Shown piece after piece: positions 18,762 to 27,444 of a stretch of DNA of 64,000 nt. The position numbers and the translations under genes are program-made. Each line of letters begins with the position of its first letter. Position 1 is the stretch's first letter. The DNA comes from Roseiarcus sp963781895 (GTDB lineage: Bacteria > Pseudomonadota > Alphaproteobacteria > Rhizobiales > Beijerinckiaceae): contig CAWAIM010000054.1 in NCBI GenBank assembly GCA_963781895.1, positions 1 through 64,000 on the forward strand. Reading direction: 5' to 3'. Below the pieces are notes generated by a model. It ran no database searches. It worked only from the letters and a program-made list of their open reading frames with translations, and was not told the DNA's origin.

Positions 18762-19598
18762 ATGGGCGTAGCGTCCGTTCCACCGCGCATGCCGGCAGGC
18801 GTCGGCAAGACGTCGTCGGGGGATGCGGCGATCGATATCAACGCGGTCTCATTGCGCTTCGATACGAGCGACGGGCCGGTGCAGGCGCTCAGCAACATCG
18901 ATCTGAAAGTCGCTCACGGAGAGTTCGTCTCCTTCATCGGCCCCTCCGGCTGCGGCAAGACGACGCTTCTGCGCGCGGTCGCCGATCTGGAGACGCCGAC
19001 CAGCGGCGCCATCCGCGTCAACGGCATGAGCCCCAGCGAGGCGCGCGCCAAGCGCGCCTACGGCTATGTGTTTCAGGCGCCGGCGCTCTATCCTTGGCGC
19101 AGCGTGGCGCGCAACATCGCGCTGCCGCTTGAAGTGATGGGCTTCGACAAGGCCGAGCGCGTCGGGCGGGTGGCGAAGGGACTCGAACTCGTCAACCTTA
19201 CGGGCTTCGGCAACAAGTTTCCCTGGCAATTGTCCGGCGGCATGCAGCAGCGCGCCTCGATTGCGCGGGCGCTGTCATTCGATCCCGAACTCCTGCTGAT
19301 GGACGAGCCTTTTGGCGCGCTCGACGAAATCGTCCGCGACTTGCTGAATCAGCAGCTGCTGCGGCTGTGGGAGGTGACTGGCAAGACCGTATTATTCGTT
19401 ACCCACTCGATCCCCGAAGCGGTGTTTCTGTCGACGCATATCGTTGTCATGTCGCCGCGCCCTGGGCGGATTTACGACGTGATCGAAAGCAACTTTCCCC
19501 GTGACCGGTCGCTGGAAATTCGCGAGACCCCGGAATTCTTGGCGATCGCCAACCGCGTTCGGCGCGGCTTGCGCGAAGGGCACTCGTACGATGGGTAG
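18762..19598 (+). CDS. ABC importer ATPase (SsuB/TauB-like), predicted pyrimidine transporter
   Basis: 278 residues: Walker A GPSGCGKTT, FQAPALYPWRSVARN Q-loop, LSGGMQQRASIARAL signature, LLMDEPFGALD Walker B and FVTHSIPEAV switch. This is the nitrate/sulfonate/taurine subfamily. It follows dihydropyrimidinase by 14 bases and overlaps the next permease by eight. With the two permeases and the NMT1-like binding protein it makes a full importer; its place in a RutR-linked operon suggests a pyrimidine or breakdown product as substrate. Confidence 0.88.
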   Translation: MGVASVPPRMPAGVGKTSSGDAAIDINAVSLRFDTSDGPVQALSNIDLKVAHGEFVSFIGPSGCGKTTLLRAVADLETPTSGAIRVNGMSPSEARAKRAYGYVFQAPALYPWRSVARNIALPLEVMGFDKAERVGRVAKGLELVNLTGFGNKFPWQLSGGMQQRASIARALSFDPELLLMDEPFGALDEIVRDLLNQQLLRLWEVTGKTVLFVTHSIPEAVFLSTHIVVMSPRPGRIYDVIESNFPRDRSLEIRETPEFLAIANRVRRGLREGHSYDG

Positions 19599-20460
19599 AT
19601 CCGCCCTCCCGCTTGCGACTGTCGTCCTCGCTCTCATCGCGGTCTGGTATGTCGCCGCCGCGCTGATGAATGCGCCGTTGCAGCGCGACGCCTACGCCAA
19701 TGCCGGGCGGACGGATTATTCGACCGGAGATCTCCTGGTCAATTCCCTCAACATGGAGCGGCCGAAGTTGCCGGGGCCACACCAGGTCGTCGGCGAACTC
19801 TACAGGCTCATCTTCGCGACGCCGCCGACCTCGAAGCGCAGCCTCGTTTACCACGGCGCGATCACGCTCGAGGAGACGCTGATCGGCTTCCTGATCGGCT
19901 CGGCGCTCGGCATCTGCCTTGCCGTCCTCGTCGTCTCCACGCGCTGGCTCGAAAGATCCATGATGCCCTGGATCGTCGCCTCGCAAACCGTGCCGATCAT
20001 CGCGCTCGCGCCGATGATCGTCGTCATCCTCAACCAATTCGACATTACCGGCATTGCGCCCAAGGCGGCGATCGCCGCCTACCTGTCGTTTTTTCCGGTC
20101 ACGGTCGGCATGGTCAAGGGGTTCCGCTCTCCCGATCCCTTGCAGCTCGATCTGATGCGCACCTATTCGGCGACGCGGTCGCAGACCTTCACGAAACTGC
20201 GCGCCCCCGCCAGCGCGCCATTCTTTTTCGCCAGCTTGAAGATCGGCGTGGCTGCGGCGCTGGTCGGCGCGGTGGTCGCGGAAGTCACCAAGAGCGAGGA
20301 TGGCGGCCTGGGCGCACGCCTTCTGGCCGGCTCCTACTATGGGCAAACGGTGCAGATCTGGGCGGCCCTGTTCACCGCGGCGGCGCTGTCGGCGACGCTC
20401 GTGGGAGCAATCGCCCTCGTCGGTCACATCGCCCAGCGGCGCATGGGATTCACGCCATGA
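19591..20460 (+). CDS. ABC importer permease 1 (BPD_transp_1)
   Basis: 289 residues with about six hydrophobic spans. The EAA-type loop is in the stretch MVKGFRSPDPLQLDLMRTYSA...LRAPASAPFFFASLKIGVAAALVGAVVAE. It has a longer periplasmic insert near the start (residues 25-60) than its partner. The ATG lies inside the end of the ATPase gene, and the last four bases overlap the next permease (ATGA), so all are co-translated. Confidence 0.86.
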   Translation: MGRSALPLATVVLALIAVWYVAAALMNAPLQRDAYANAGRTDYSTGDLLVNSLNMERPKLPGPHQVVGELYRLIFATPPTSKRSLVYHGAITLEETLIGFLIGSALGICLAVLVVSTRWLERSMMPWIVASQTVPIIALAPMIVVILNQFDITGIAPKAAIAAYLSFFPVTVGMVKGFRSPDPLQLDLMRTYSATRSQTFTKLRAPASAPFFFASLKIGVAAALVGAVVAEVTKSEDGGLGARLLAGSYYGQTVQIWAALFTAAALSATLVGAIALVGHIAQRRMGFTP

Positions 20461-21233
20461 GCTTCCGCCGCGCCGCCAATCTCCTGCCTCCGCTCGCCTT
20501 CGGGTTGGCGGTGCTGGCGCTTTGGGAGGCGGGCGTCAGACTGCTCCACGTGCCGACGATCATTCTGCCTCCACCCTCGGTGATCGCAACCCGGCTCGCG
20601 ACCTCCGTCCCGACGCTCGCCCTCGATTTCTGGCAGACGATCAAAGGCGTCGTCGCAGGCTACGTCGTCGGCTGCGCTTCCGGGTTCGCCGTCGCGATCC
20701 TGGTCGATCGTTCGCAGTTCCTGCAGCGCGGCCTGCTCCCGCTCGGCAACCTGGTGTCCGCGCTGCCGATCGTCGGCGTTGCGCCGATCATGGTGATGTG
20801 GTTCGGCTTCGACTGGCAGTCGAAGGCCGCGGTCGTCGTCACAATGACTTTCTTCCCGATGCTGGTGAACACGGTCGCTGGGCTCGCCAGCGCGGGCGCC
20901 ATGGAACGCGACCTGATGAAGACCTACGGCGCCGACTACTGGCAGACTCTTCTCGCGCTGCGTCTGCCCGCCGCGATGCCCTTCATGTTCAACGCGCTCA
21001 AGATCAATACCACGCTGGCGATGATCGGGGCGATCGTCGCGGAATTCTTTGGCACGCCGACGGTCGGCATGGGTTTCCGCATCTCGACCGAAGTCGGCCA
21101 TCTTGGCATCGATATGGTATGGGCGACGATCGTCGTCGCCGCGCTTACGGGGTCTCTGTTCTATGCGCTCGTCGCCGGCATTGAGCGCCGGGTGACGTTC
21201 TGGCATGCCTCCTACCGTGCGGAGGAGGCATGA
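20457..21233 (+). CDS. ABC importer permease 2 (BPD_transp_1)
   Basis: 258 residues. Hydrophobic spans throughout, with a clear EAA loop (DLMKTYGADYWQTLLALRLPAAMPFMFNALKI). It pairs with the preceding permease to form a heterodimeric channel of the SsuC/TauC type. The start overlaps the previous stop by four bases. Confidence 0.86.
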   Translation: MSFRRAANLLPPLAFGLAVLALWEAGVRLLHVPTIILPPPSVIATRLATSVPTLALDFWQTIKGVVAGYVVGCASGFAVAILVDRSQFLQRGLLPLGNLVSALPIVGVAPIMVMWFGFDWQSKAAVVVTMTFFPMLVNTVAGLASAGAMERDLMKTYGADYWQTLLALRLPAAMPFMFNALKINTTLAMIGAIVAEFFGTPTVGMGFRISTEVGHLGIDMVWATIVVAALTGSLFYALVAGIERRVTFWHASYRAEEA

Positions 21234-21295
21234 GCTTCTCACCGCGCCTTTCGGCGCGGCGATGGGGACGAGGTGGTTCAACAGGAGGGTCGAAA

Positions 21296-22291
21296 ATGAG
21301 GAAAATCGTGTTTGCATTGGCTGGCGCGACGGCAATCCTTGCCGCGGGCGCCGCCCAGGCGGCCGACAAGGTCACGCTGCAACTCAAGTGGGTCACGGAC
21401 GCGCAATTCGCCGGCTATTACGTCGCCAAGGACAAAGGCTTCTACAAAGACGCCGGGCTCGACGTGACGATCAAGCCGGGCGGCCCGGACATTGCCCCCG
21501 AGCAGGTGCTGGCTGGCGGCGGCGCGGACGTCGTCGTCGATTGGATGCCGGGGGCGCTCGCCGCGCGCGAGAAGGGCGTGCCGATGGTCAACATCGCCCA
21601 ACCGTTCAAGCATTCGGGGCTTGAATTGACCTGCCGCGCCGACACCGGAATCAAGACCCCGGCCGATCTCAAGGGCCGCACGCTCGGCGTCTGGTTCTCC
21701 GGCAACGAATATCCGTTCCTCAACTGGATGAGCAAGCTCGGCTTCAAGACCGATGGCTCGCCGGGCGGGGTCAAGGTGCTGAAGCAGAACTTCAACGTCG
21801 ACCCGCTCATCCAGAAGCAGGCCGACTGCATCTCGACCATGACCTACAACGAGTATTGGCAGGTTATCGACGCCGGTTACAAACCCTCGCAACTCGTTGT
21901 GTTCAAGTATGAGGACGAGGGCGTCGCGACGCTCGAGGACGGCCTCTATGCGATGGAGGACAAGCTCAAGGACCCGGCCTTCGTCGACAAGATGGCACGC
22001 TTCGTCAAAGCGTCGATGATGGGGTGGGACTATGCGCGCGCCCATCCGGACGAAGCGGTGAAGATCGTGCTCGACAACGACTCGACCGGCGCCCAAACCG
22101 AGCATCACCAGACGCAGATGATGAGCGAAATCAACAAGCTGACGAAAGGCTCCGACGGCCGCCTCGACGTCGCCGACTATCAGCGCACGGTGAAAACCCT
22201 GCTGACCGGCGGCTCGGACCCGGTCATCTCGAAGGAGCCAACCGGCGCCTACACGACGGCCATCACCGACAAGGCGCTGGGCAAGAAGTAG
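21296..22291 (+). CDS. NMT1/THI5-like periplasmic substrate-binding protein
   Basis: 331 residues. The signal peptide is MRKIVFALAGATAILAAGAAQA; the mature protein begins ADKVTLQLKWVTDAQFAGYYVAKDKGFYKDAGLDV, the hallmark of pyrimidine/thiamine-precursor binding proteins in the NMT1/THI5 family. The family is known to bind hydroxymethylpyrimidine-like ligands; with RutR control a uracil- or thymine-type ligand is a reasonable inference. The ATG at 21296 has AGGAGG seven bases upstream, which decides it over an in-frame ATG at 21230. Last gene of the operon. Confidence 0.88.
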   Translation: MRKIVFALAGATAILAAGAAQAADKVTLQLKWVTDAQFAGYYVAKDKGFYKDAGLDVTIKPGGPDIAPEQVLAGGGADVVVDWMPGALAAREKGVPMVNIAQPFKHSGLELTCRADTGIKTPADLKGRTLGVWFSGNEYPFLNWMSKLGFKTDGSPGGVKVLKQNFNVDPLIQKQADCISTMTYNEYWQVIDAGYKPSQLVVFKYEDEGVATLEDGLYAMEDKLKDPAFVDKMARFVKASMMGWDYARAHPDEAVKIVLDNDSTGAQTEHHQTQMMSEINKLTKGSDGRLDVADYQRTVKTLLTGGSDPVISKEPTGAYTTAITDKALGKK

Positions 22292-22309
22292 GCCTGCCCA
22301 CCGCCTCAA

Positions 22310-22337
22310 CCTCCTTTCCCGCGAGCGGGAGAGGAGG
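22310..22337. terminator. Hairpin between convergent genes, possible bidirectional terminator
   Basis: A 12-bp stem with one G-U pair (CCTCCTTTCCCG / CGGGAGAGGAGG) and a four-base loop, lying between the end of the binding-protein gene and the end of the acyl-CoA dehydrogenase gene. No T run follows on either strand, so intrinsic termination would be weak. Confidence 0.4.
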
Positions 22338-24026
22338 TCATCGCGCCGCCGCGCGCTTTACGATCGCTCCGAGGTCTTCGCCTCCGAGCGCACCGTAGTT
22401 GTGGGCGCCGCGCGTCTCCAGACGCGAGCGGCAAAACGCTTCCGCGACCGGCGAGCCGGCGCGCACGAGCGCCGCTGCCTGAAGACCGAGCGCGAGCCGG
22501 TCGCAGAGATCGCGGGCGCGGGTCTCGAAATCGGAAAGATCGCGCATGTCATCCTCGAGCGCCGCGACATGGCGATCGAGCGCCGCGCTTTGGCCCGCCG
22601 CGGAGCGGACTTCTGCGAAATAGGCTTCGAGCGTCCGCGGCGAGCGCGCGATCGCCCGTGCGATGTCGAGGCATTGCACATTGCCGCTGCCTTCCCAGAT
22701 CGCGTTGATCGGCGCCTCGCGATAGAGCCGAGGCATCGGCGAATCTTCCATCACCCCTGAACCGCCTATGCATTCCAGCGCCTCATAGGCGTGGCCGGGG
22801 GCGCGTTTGCAGATCCAGTATTTTCCGATCGCCGAGCCGAGGCGCACGAGCGCGTCCTCGTGCTCGGCGTCACGGTGGTCGAGCGCGCGGGCGATGCGCA
22901 TGGTCAGCGCGAGCGCCGCCTCGGCCTCGATCGCAAGATCGGCGAGCACCGCGATCATGATGGGCTGGTCGACCAGCAAGGCGCCAAAGGCTTTGCGCTG
23001 ACGGCAATGGTCGATCGCCTGACTTGTCGCCATGCGCATGCCGGCCGATGAGCCAATCATGCAGTCGAAGCGCGTCATCGCCACCATTTCGATAATGGTC
23101 GCCACGCCCCGTCCTTCGGCCCCAACCATCCAGCCGACAGCGCCGCGGAGTTCAGTCTCGCACGATGCATTGGAGACGTTGCCCATCTTCCGCTTCAGTC
23201 GAACGATCTGCAGCGGGTTCTTGGTTCCGTCGGGCCGCCAGCGCGGGACGAGAAAACAGGAGAGGCCGCCAGGCGCTTGGGCGAGCACGAGAAAAGCGTC
23301 GCACATCGGCGCCGAGACGAAGAACTTATGGCCGACGAGTTCGTATATCCGACCCGCTCCTTCGGCGCCGACCGGAATGGCTCGCGTCGTGTTGGCGCGC
23401 ACGTCCGACCCGCCCTGCTTCTCCGTCATCGCCATGCCGATCGTCACACCCTGCTTCTGCTCGACTGGCACATTCCGCGGATCGTAAACGCGAGCGTGAA
23501 TCTTCGGCAGCCATTGCTCGGCCAGGTCCGGCTGAAGCTTGAGGCAGGGCGTCGCGGCGAACGTCATTGTGATCGGGCAGCCGTGTCCGGCCTCGATCTG
23601 GGTCTGCATGTATGAACGCGCCGCGCGAGCGACGTGCGCGCCCTCGCCTGGGTCGGTCCATGGAGACGAATGAATCCCCTCCTCGATCGCGGTCTTCATG
23701 AGCGCGTGATAGGCGGGGTGAAAACGCACCAGATCGACGCGCCGCCCATAACGGTCGTGCGTGTCGAGTTCGGGCGGGTTCCTGTTCGCCAGCGCCCCCT
23801 GCTCCAAATATTGCGCCGAACCCGACCGCGCCCCGAACGCCCCGAGCGCGTCCGTCGCCCACCCCGCCCCCTCGCGCCGCACCGCCTCCTTTAACGCCGC
23901 ATCGCCGTCGTAGAGGTCGTAGTCAGTCAGTTCCACCGGCTGGTTGATCACCTCGTGCGTGACCGCGCCGTAGGGATCGAACGGGGCGCGGAAGTTGTCC
24001 TTCGGATCGTGCGATAGAGCGCCCAT
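22338..24026 (-). CDS. AidB-like acyl-CoA dehydrogenase
   Basis: 562 residues, longer than ordinary acyl-CoA dehydrogenases (~380) and matching the AidB branch. Typical pieces: QTQIEAGHGCPITMTFAATP, GMAMTEKQGGSDVRANTT (FAD region), VGHKFFVSAPMCDAFLVLAQ, RLKRKMGNVSNASCE, ECIGGSGVMEDSPMPRLYREAPINAIWEGSGN (read 430-465). AidB is induced by alkylating agents in E. coli and binds DNA and FAD, but many homologues probably serve fatty or branched acyl metabolism. The ATG at 24026 is preceded by GGAGA. No ada or alkB is nearby. Confidence 0.88.
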   Translation of the reverse strand: MGALSHDPKDNFRAPFDPYGAVTHEVINQPVELTDYDLYDGDAALKEAVRREGAGWATDALGAFGARSGSAQYLEQGALANRNPPELDTHDRYGRRVDLVRFHPAYHALMKTAIEEGIHSSPWTDPGEGAHVARAARSYMQTQIEAGHGCPITMTFAATPCLKLQPDLAEQWLPKIHARVYDPRNVPVEQKQGVTIGMAMTEKQGGSDVRANTTRAIPVGAEGAGRIYELVGHKFFVSAPMCDAFLVLAQAPGGLSCFLVPRWRPDGTKNPLQIVRLKRKMGNVSNASCETELRGAVGWMVGAEGRGVATIIEMVAMTRFDCMIGSSAGMRMATSQAIDHCRQRKAFGALLVDQPIMIAVLADLAIEAEAALALTMRIARALDHRDAEHEDALVRLGSAIGKYWICKRAPGHAYEALECIGGSGVMEDSPMPRLYREAPINAIWEGSGNVQCLDIARAIARSPRTLEAYFAEVRSAAGQSAALDRHVAALEDDMRDLSDFETRARDLCDRLALGLQAAALVRAGSPVAEAFCRSRLETRGAHNYGALGGEDLGAIVKRAAAR

Positions 24027-24189
24027 GGCGTGCAGTCTCCTTTCGGCAAAAATGCTACATTGCGAATGCGGCTTCGGGAAGGAATAAACGAGTGGAATGA
24101 CTGAGGGCGCGCCGCGCTCCGGGCCCACGCGTTAACCTTTCGCCAACTCGGACCCGCGACTGTCGGTATAGACCCTGCTGACGATTCCC

Positions 24190-25086
24190 ATGCCTCCTGC
24201 CTCGTTCGACCGTCGCCTGACCCCGGCCCGCGCGGATCTCGCCGCGGCTCATCTGCGTGGACTCATCGATGCGGCCCGTTACGCGCATGGCCGAGCGATG
24301 CAGGTCACTGCCGCCAGCGCGCCGCTCAGACGTTCACCCGATCCGGGCTCAGCGCTGGAGACGGAGGCGCTCTATGGGGAAAGAGTTACGGTCTACGAAG
24401 AGAGAGGCGCATGGGCCTGGGCGCAACTCGATCGCGACCAGTATGTCGGCTATCTACCATTAGCGGCGCTGCTCGGGGCGGTTGCAGAGCCGACGCACCG
24501 TGTCGCTGCGGTGCGCACGCACGCCTATCCGGGGCCGAGCGTCAAGCTGCCGCCGCGCCTGGCGTTATCGCTCGGCGCACAGGTGAGAATTACGCGGCGC
24601 GAGGGTGATTTCGCAGTCACTGAGGAAGGGTTGCATCTCTATGCGCGTCATCTGGCGGACTCCGGCTCTCGCGAACCGGACTTCGTCGCGGTCGCAGAGC
24701 GCTTTCTGGAGGCGCCGTATATGTGGGGCGGGCGGACATCGGAAGGAATCGATTGCTCAGGCCTCGTCCAGACCGCCCTCAGCGCCGCCGGAATCGCTTC
24801 GCCACGCGACAGCGACATGATGGAAGCGGCCTTGGGCGCGCCCATTGCTATCGACGACGGGATGACGCAACCAGCGCGCGGCGATCTCGTGTTTTGGAAG
24901 GGCCATGTCGGAATCATGCGCGACGAGCGCACGCTCCTTCACGCCAACGGTTGGCACATGAAAGTGGTCAGCGAACCCTTGAGCCAAGCCCGCCAGCGCA
25001 TTGTCGCGACTGGTGGCGGCGTTCTGACAAATGCGCGAAGGATGTCGGCGTATCCGCCATCCCCTCCGGCATCGCCCTCTCCCTGA
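24190..25086 (+). CDS. NlpC/P60 peptidoglycan endopeptidase with SH3 domains
   Basis: 298 residues. Residues ~35-155 hold two bacterial SH3-like segments (VTAASAPLRRSPDPGS...GYLPLAAL and VAAVRTHAYPGPSVK), and ~165-285 the NlpC/P60 domain with MWGGRTSEGIDCSGLVQTAL (catalytic Cys189) and FWKGHVGIM (catalytic His239). It should cut the stem peptide of peptidoglycan. No signal peptide is obvious, a known feature of this alphaproteobacterial subfamily. Convergent with rpmE. Confidence 0.9.
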   Translation: MPPASFDRRLTPARADLAAAHLRGLIDAARYAHGRAMQVTAASAPLRRSPDPGSALETEALYGERVTVYEERGAWAWAQLDRDQYVGYLPLAALLGAVAEPTHRVAAVRTHAYPGPSVKLPPRLALSLGAQVRITRREGDFAVTEEGLHLYARHLADSGSREPDFVAVAERFLEAPYMWGGRTSEGIDCSGLVQTALSAAGIASPRDSDMMEAALGAPIAIDDGMTQPARGDLVFWKGHVGIMRDERTLLHANGWHMKVVSEPLSQARQRIVATGGGVLTNARRMSAYPPSPPASPSP

Positions 25087-25114
25087 GACGAAAGCCAGCT
25101 CTGGAGTTAAGGAC

Positions 25115-25348
25115 TTACTTCTTGCCGCCGACGCCAAGGGCCCCAAAGCGGCTGTTGAAGCGCGACAGGCGCCCGCCGCGATCGACCAGCTGTTGCGAGC
25201 CGCCGGTCCAGGCCGGATGGGTATTCGGGTCGATGTCGAGATGGAGCGTCGCGCCCTCCTCGCCGTAGGTCGAGCGGGTCATAAACTCGACGCCATTCGT
25301 CATGACGACCTTGATCATGTGGTAGTTCGGGTGAATGTCGGGTTTCAT
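25115..25348 (-). CDS. rpmE: 50S ribosomal protein L31
   Basis: 77 residues: MKPDIHPNYHMIKVVMTNG, LDIDPNTHPAWTGG, VDRGGRLSRFNSRFG. It lacks the zinc-binding Cys residues of the C+ form, as is normal in alphaproteobacteria. Divergent from the ABC half-transporter gene, an arrangement often seen in this class. A strong hairpin sits in its leader. Confidence 0.96.
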   Translation of the reverse strand: MKPDIHPNYHMIKVVMTNGVEFMTRSTYGEEGATLHLDIDPNTHPAWTGGSQQLVDRGGRLSRFNSRFGALGVGGKK

Positions 25349-25372
25349 CGTCGTCTCTGGCGCAGTAACATG

Positions 25373-25401
25373 AAGAGCCGCCCGGCGGTCCGGCGGCTCT
25401 T
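25373..25401. promoter_or_regulatory. Strong stem-loop in the rpmE leader
   Basis: A perfect 10-bp stem (AAGAGCCGCC / GGCGGCTCTT) with a nine-base loop, 25 bases ahead of the rpmE start on the template side. In the rpmE mRNA it would fold just upstream of the ribosome site and could serve autoregulation; on the plus strand only three T follow it. Confidence 0.5.
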
Positions 25402-25592
25402 TGGGCTCGCGGTCGTATAATGCAGCGCGCAACGCTATGCAAGCGCCCGGTCGAGCGCACTTCCCTGCTCTCGGCCGGAAGGCGGAGCCATAAGCGTCCC
25501 CGCGCCCTCCGCTCGCCACGTCCATCTGTTGCCTTGTTTTTGGCGGAAGCATGGTACGTAGAGCCGCGCAAAAGCTGGGAGTCCGACAAGCA

Positions 25593-27407
25593 ATGCCTTC
25601 AACCGCCGGCGTCGACACGAAGACGCCCCGCGTCTCGCTCGGCGCCCTCAAACCGCTGTTGCCTTACGCGCTCGTCTATCGCTCTCGCATTGTCGCGGCG
25701 CTAGCGGCGCTCGTCATCGCCTCGGCGGCCACGCTCATCGTCCCAATCGCGGTCCGACGGATGATCGACTATGGCTTCTCCGATTCGAACGCCGCATTCA
25801 TCCGCGACTACTTTCTGGGATTGATCGGGGTTGTCGCAGTGCTCGCGCTTGCTTCCGGCGGGCGATACTATTTCGTCATGACGCTCGGCGAACGCGTTGT
25901 GGCGGATCTGCGCTCCAACCTTTTCGCCCATCTGACTCGGCTCGACCCGAGTTTCTTCGATGCCGAGAAGACTGGCGAGATCGCTTCGCGCCTCTCCGCC
26001 GACACGACGCAGCTCAAGGCGACTTTCGGCTCCTCCGCTTCGATCGCTCTGCGTAACGCGTTCATGTTTGTCGGGGCGACCGTGATGATGATATTCACGA
26101 GCCCGAAACTGTCGGCCTACGTGCTCGTGGCGATCCCCCTGATCGTGTTGCCGCTCTATGCGGCCGGGCGGGCGGTCCGCCAGCGTTCGCGCCGCGCCCA
26201 GGACACGCTCGCCCAAGCGACCGCCTTCGCAACCGAGAGCCTTTCGGCGGTCCGCGTCATGCAATCGTTCCTCGCCGAGAGATTTACCGCGGGGCGCTAT
26301 CGCGACGCTGCCTATGGCGCCTACGAGGCGGCGCGGGCGATGACCCAGGCGCGCGCCTTGGTCACGGTCGCCGCGATTTTTCTGGCATTCTCCAGCGTCG
26401 TCGTCGTGCTTTGGCTCGGCGCTCAGGACGTGGTGGCGGGGCGGATGACGGGGGGCACGCTGTCGCAATTCGTATTGTTCGCCGTGTTCGGCGCCGGCGC
26501 GCTCGGGCAACTGTCAGAAGTCTGGAACGAGATGTCACAGGCCGCTGGCGCAGCCGCGCGCATCGGCGAGTTGCTCGCCGTCGAGCCGCGCATCGCCGCG
26601 CCCGCCAATCCGATCAAGCTCAGCGAGCCCGTTCGGGGCGAACTCTCATTCAGTTCAGTCGATTTCGCCTATCCGGGGCGCGACGCAGAGACCGTGCTGC
26701 GCAGCGTGAACTTTCGCGTCGCGCCAGGGGAGATGGTCGCCATCGTCGGACCTTCGGGTTCGGGCAAATCGACGCTCTTCCAGCTCGCGTTGCGGTTTTA
26801 CGACCCTACGCGCGGCGCGGTTTTGCTCGACGGCGTCGACGTCTCCAGGCTCGACCCTGCCGACCTGCGCGCCGAAATCGCCTTGGTGCCGCAGGACGCT
26901 TTCATTTTCGGAGCCAGCGTCGCCGACAACATCGCCTACGGCGCGCCGGGGGCGACGCGCGAGGCAATCGCGGCGGCGGCAAGCCAGGCAGCGGCGGACG
27001 GTTTCATCTCGGCCATGCCGCAGGGCTACGACACGCTCCTCGGCGAACGCGGCGCCACATTGTCGGGCGGCGAGCGCCAGCGCCTCGCCATCGCCCGCGC
27101 AATTCTCAAGGACGCGCCGGTGCTGCTGCTCGACGAGGCGACCTCGGCTCTCGACGCCGAGAGCGAGACGCTGGTGCAAAGCGCGCTCAATTCGCTGATG
27201 AGGGGCCGCACGACGCTGGTCATCGCGCACCGGCTCGCAACAATAGTCAACGCGCACCGGATCCTGGTCATCGAAGCCGGCTGCGTGGTCGAGGAGGGCA
27301 CCCACGCCTCGCTGCTCGCGGCCAACGGCCTCTATGCGCGACTTGCGCGGCTGCAGTTCGAAACCGGCGCCGCCGCGCTGACCGCGGTAGCGGAGGCGGC
27401 GCAGTAG
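25593..27407 (+). CDS. ABC exporter half-transporter (MsbA/ABCB-like), membrane plus ATPase
   Basis: About 604 residues. The first ~310 hold six membrane spans (ABC transporter transmembrane type 1, e.g. IVAALAALVIASAATLIVP), and the C-terminal part the ATPase: Walker A GPSGSGKSTL, VPQDAFIFGASVADNIAYG, LSGGERQRLAIARA signature, VLLLDEATSALDAESE Walker B, IAHRLATI switch. Related proteins export lipids or drugs; the ligand is unknown. The start could also be the in-frame ATG at 25551; I prefer 25593 because conservation begins soon after. Homologues are often found beside rpmE. Confidence 0.88.
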   Translation: MPSTAGVDTKTPRVSLGALKPLLPYALVYRSRIVAALAALVIASAATLIVPIAVRRMIDYGFSDSNAAFIRDYFLGLIGVVAVLALASGGRYYFVMTLGERVVADLRSNLFAHLTRLDPSFFDAEKTGEIASRLSADTTQLKATFGSSASIALRNAFMFVGATVMMIFTSPKLSAYVLVAIPLIVLPLYAAGRAVRQRSRRAQDTLAQATAFATESLSAVRVMQSFLAERFTAGRYRDAAYGAYEAARAMTQARALVTVAAIFLAFSSVVVVLWLGAQDVVAGRMTGGTLSQFVLFAVFGAGALGQLSEVWNEMSQAAGAAARIGELLAVEPRIAAPANPIKLSEPVRGELSFSSVDFAYPGRDAETVLRSVNFRVAPGEMVAIVGPSGSGKSTLFQLALRFYDPTRGAVLLDGVDVSRLDPADLRAEIALVPQDAFIFGASVADNIAYGAPGATREAIAAAASQAAADGFISAMPQGYDTLLGERGATLSGGERQRLAIARAILKDAPVLLLDEATSALDAESETLVQSALNSLMRGRTTLVIAHRLATIVNAHRILVIEAGCVVEEGTHASLLAANGLYARLARLQFETGAAALTAVAEAAQ

Positions 27408-27444
27408 GCGCGTAGCGCGCTGCAGTCAAAAGACAGGAACCGCG

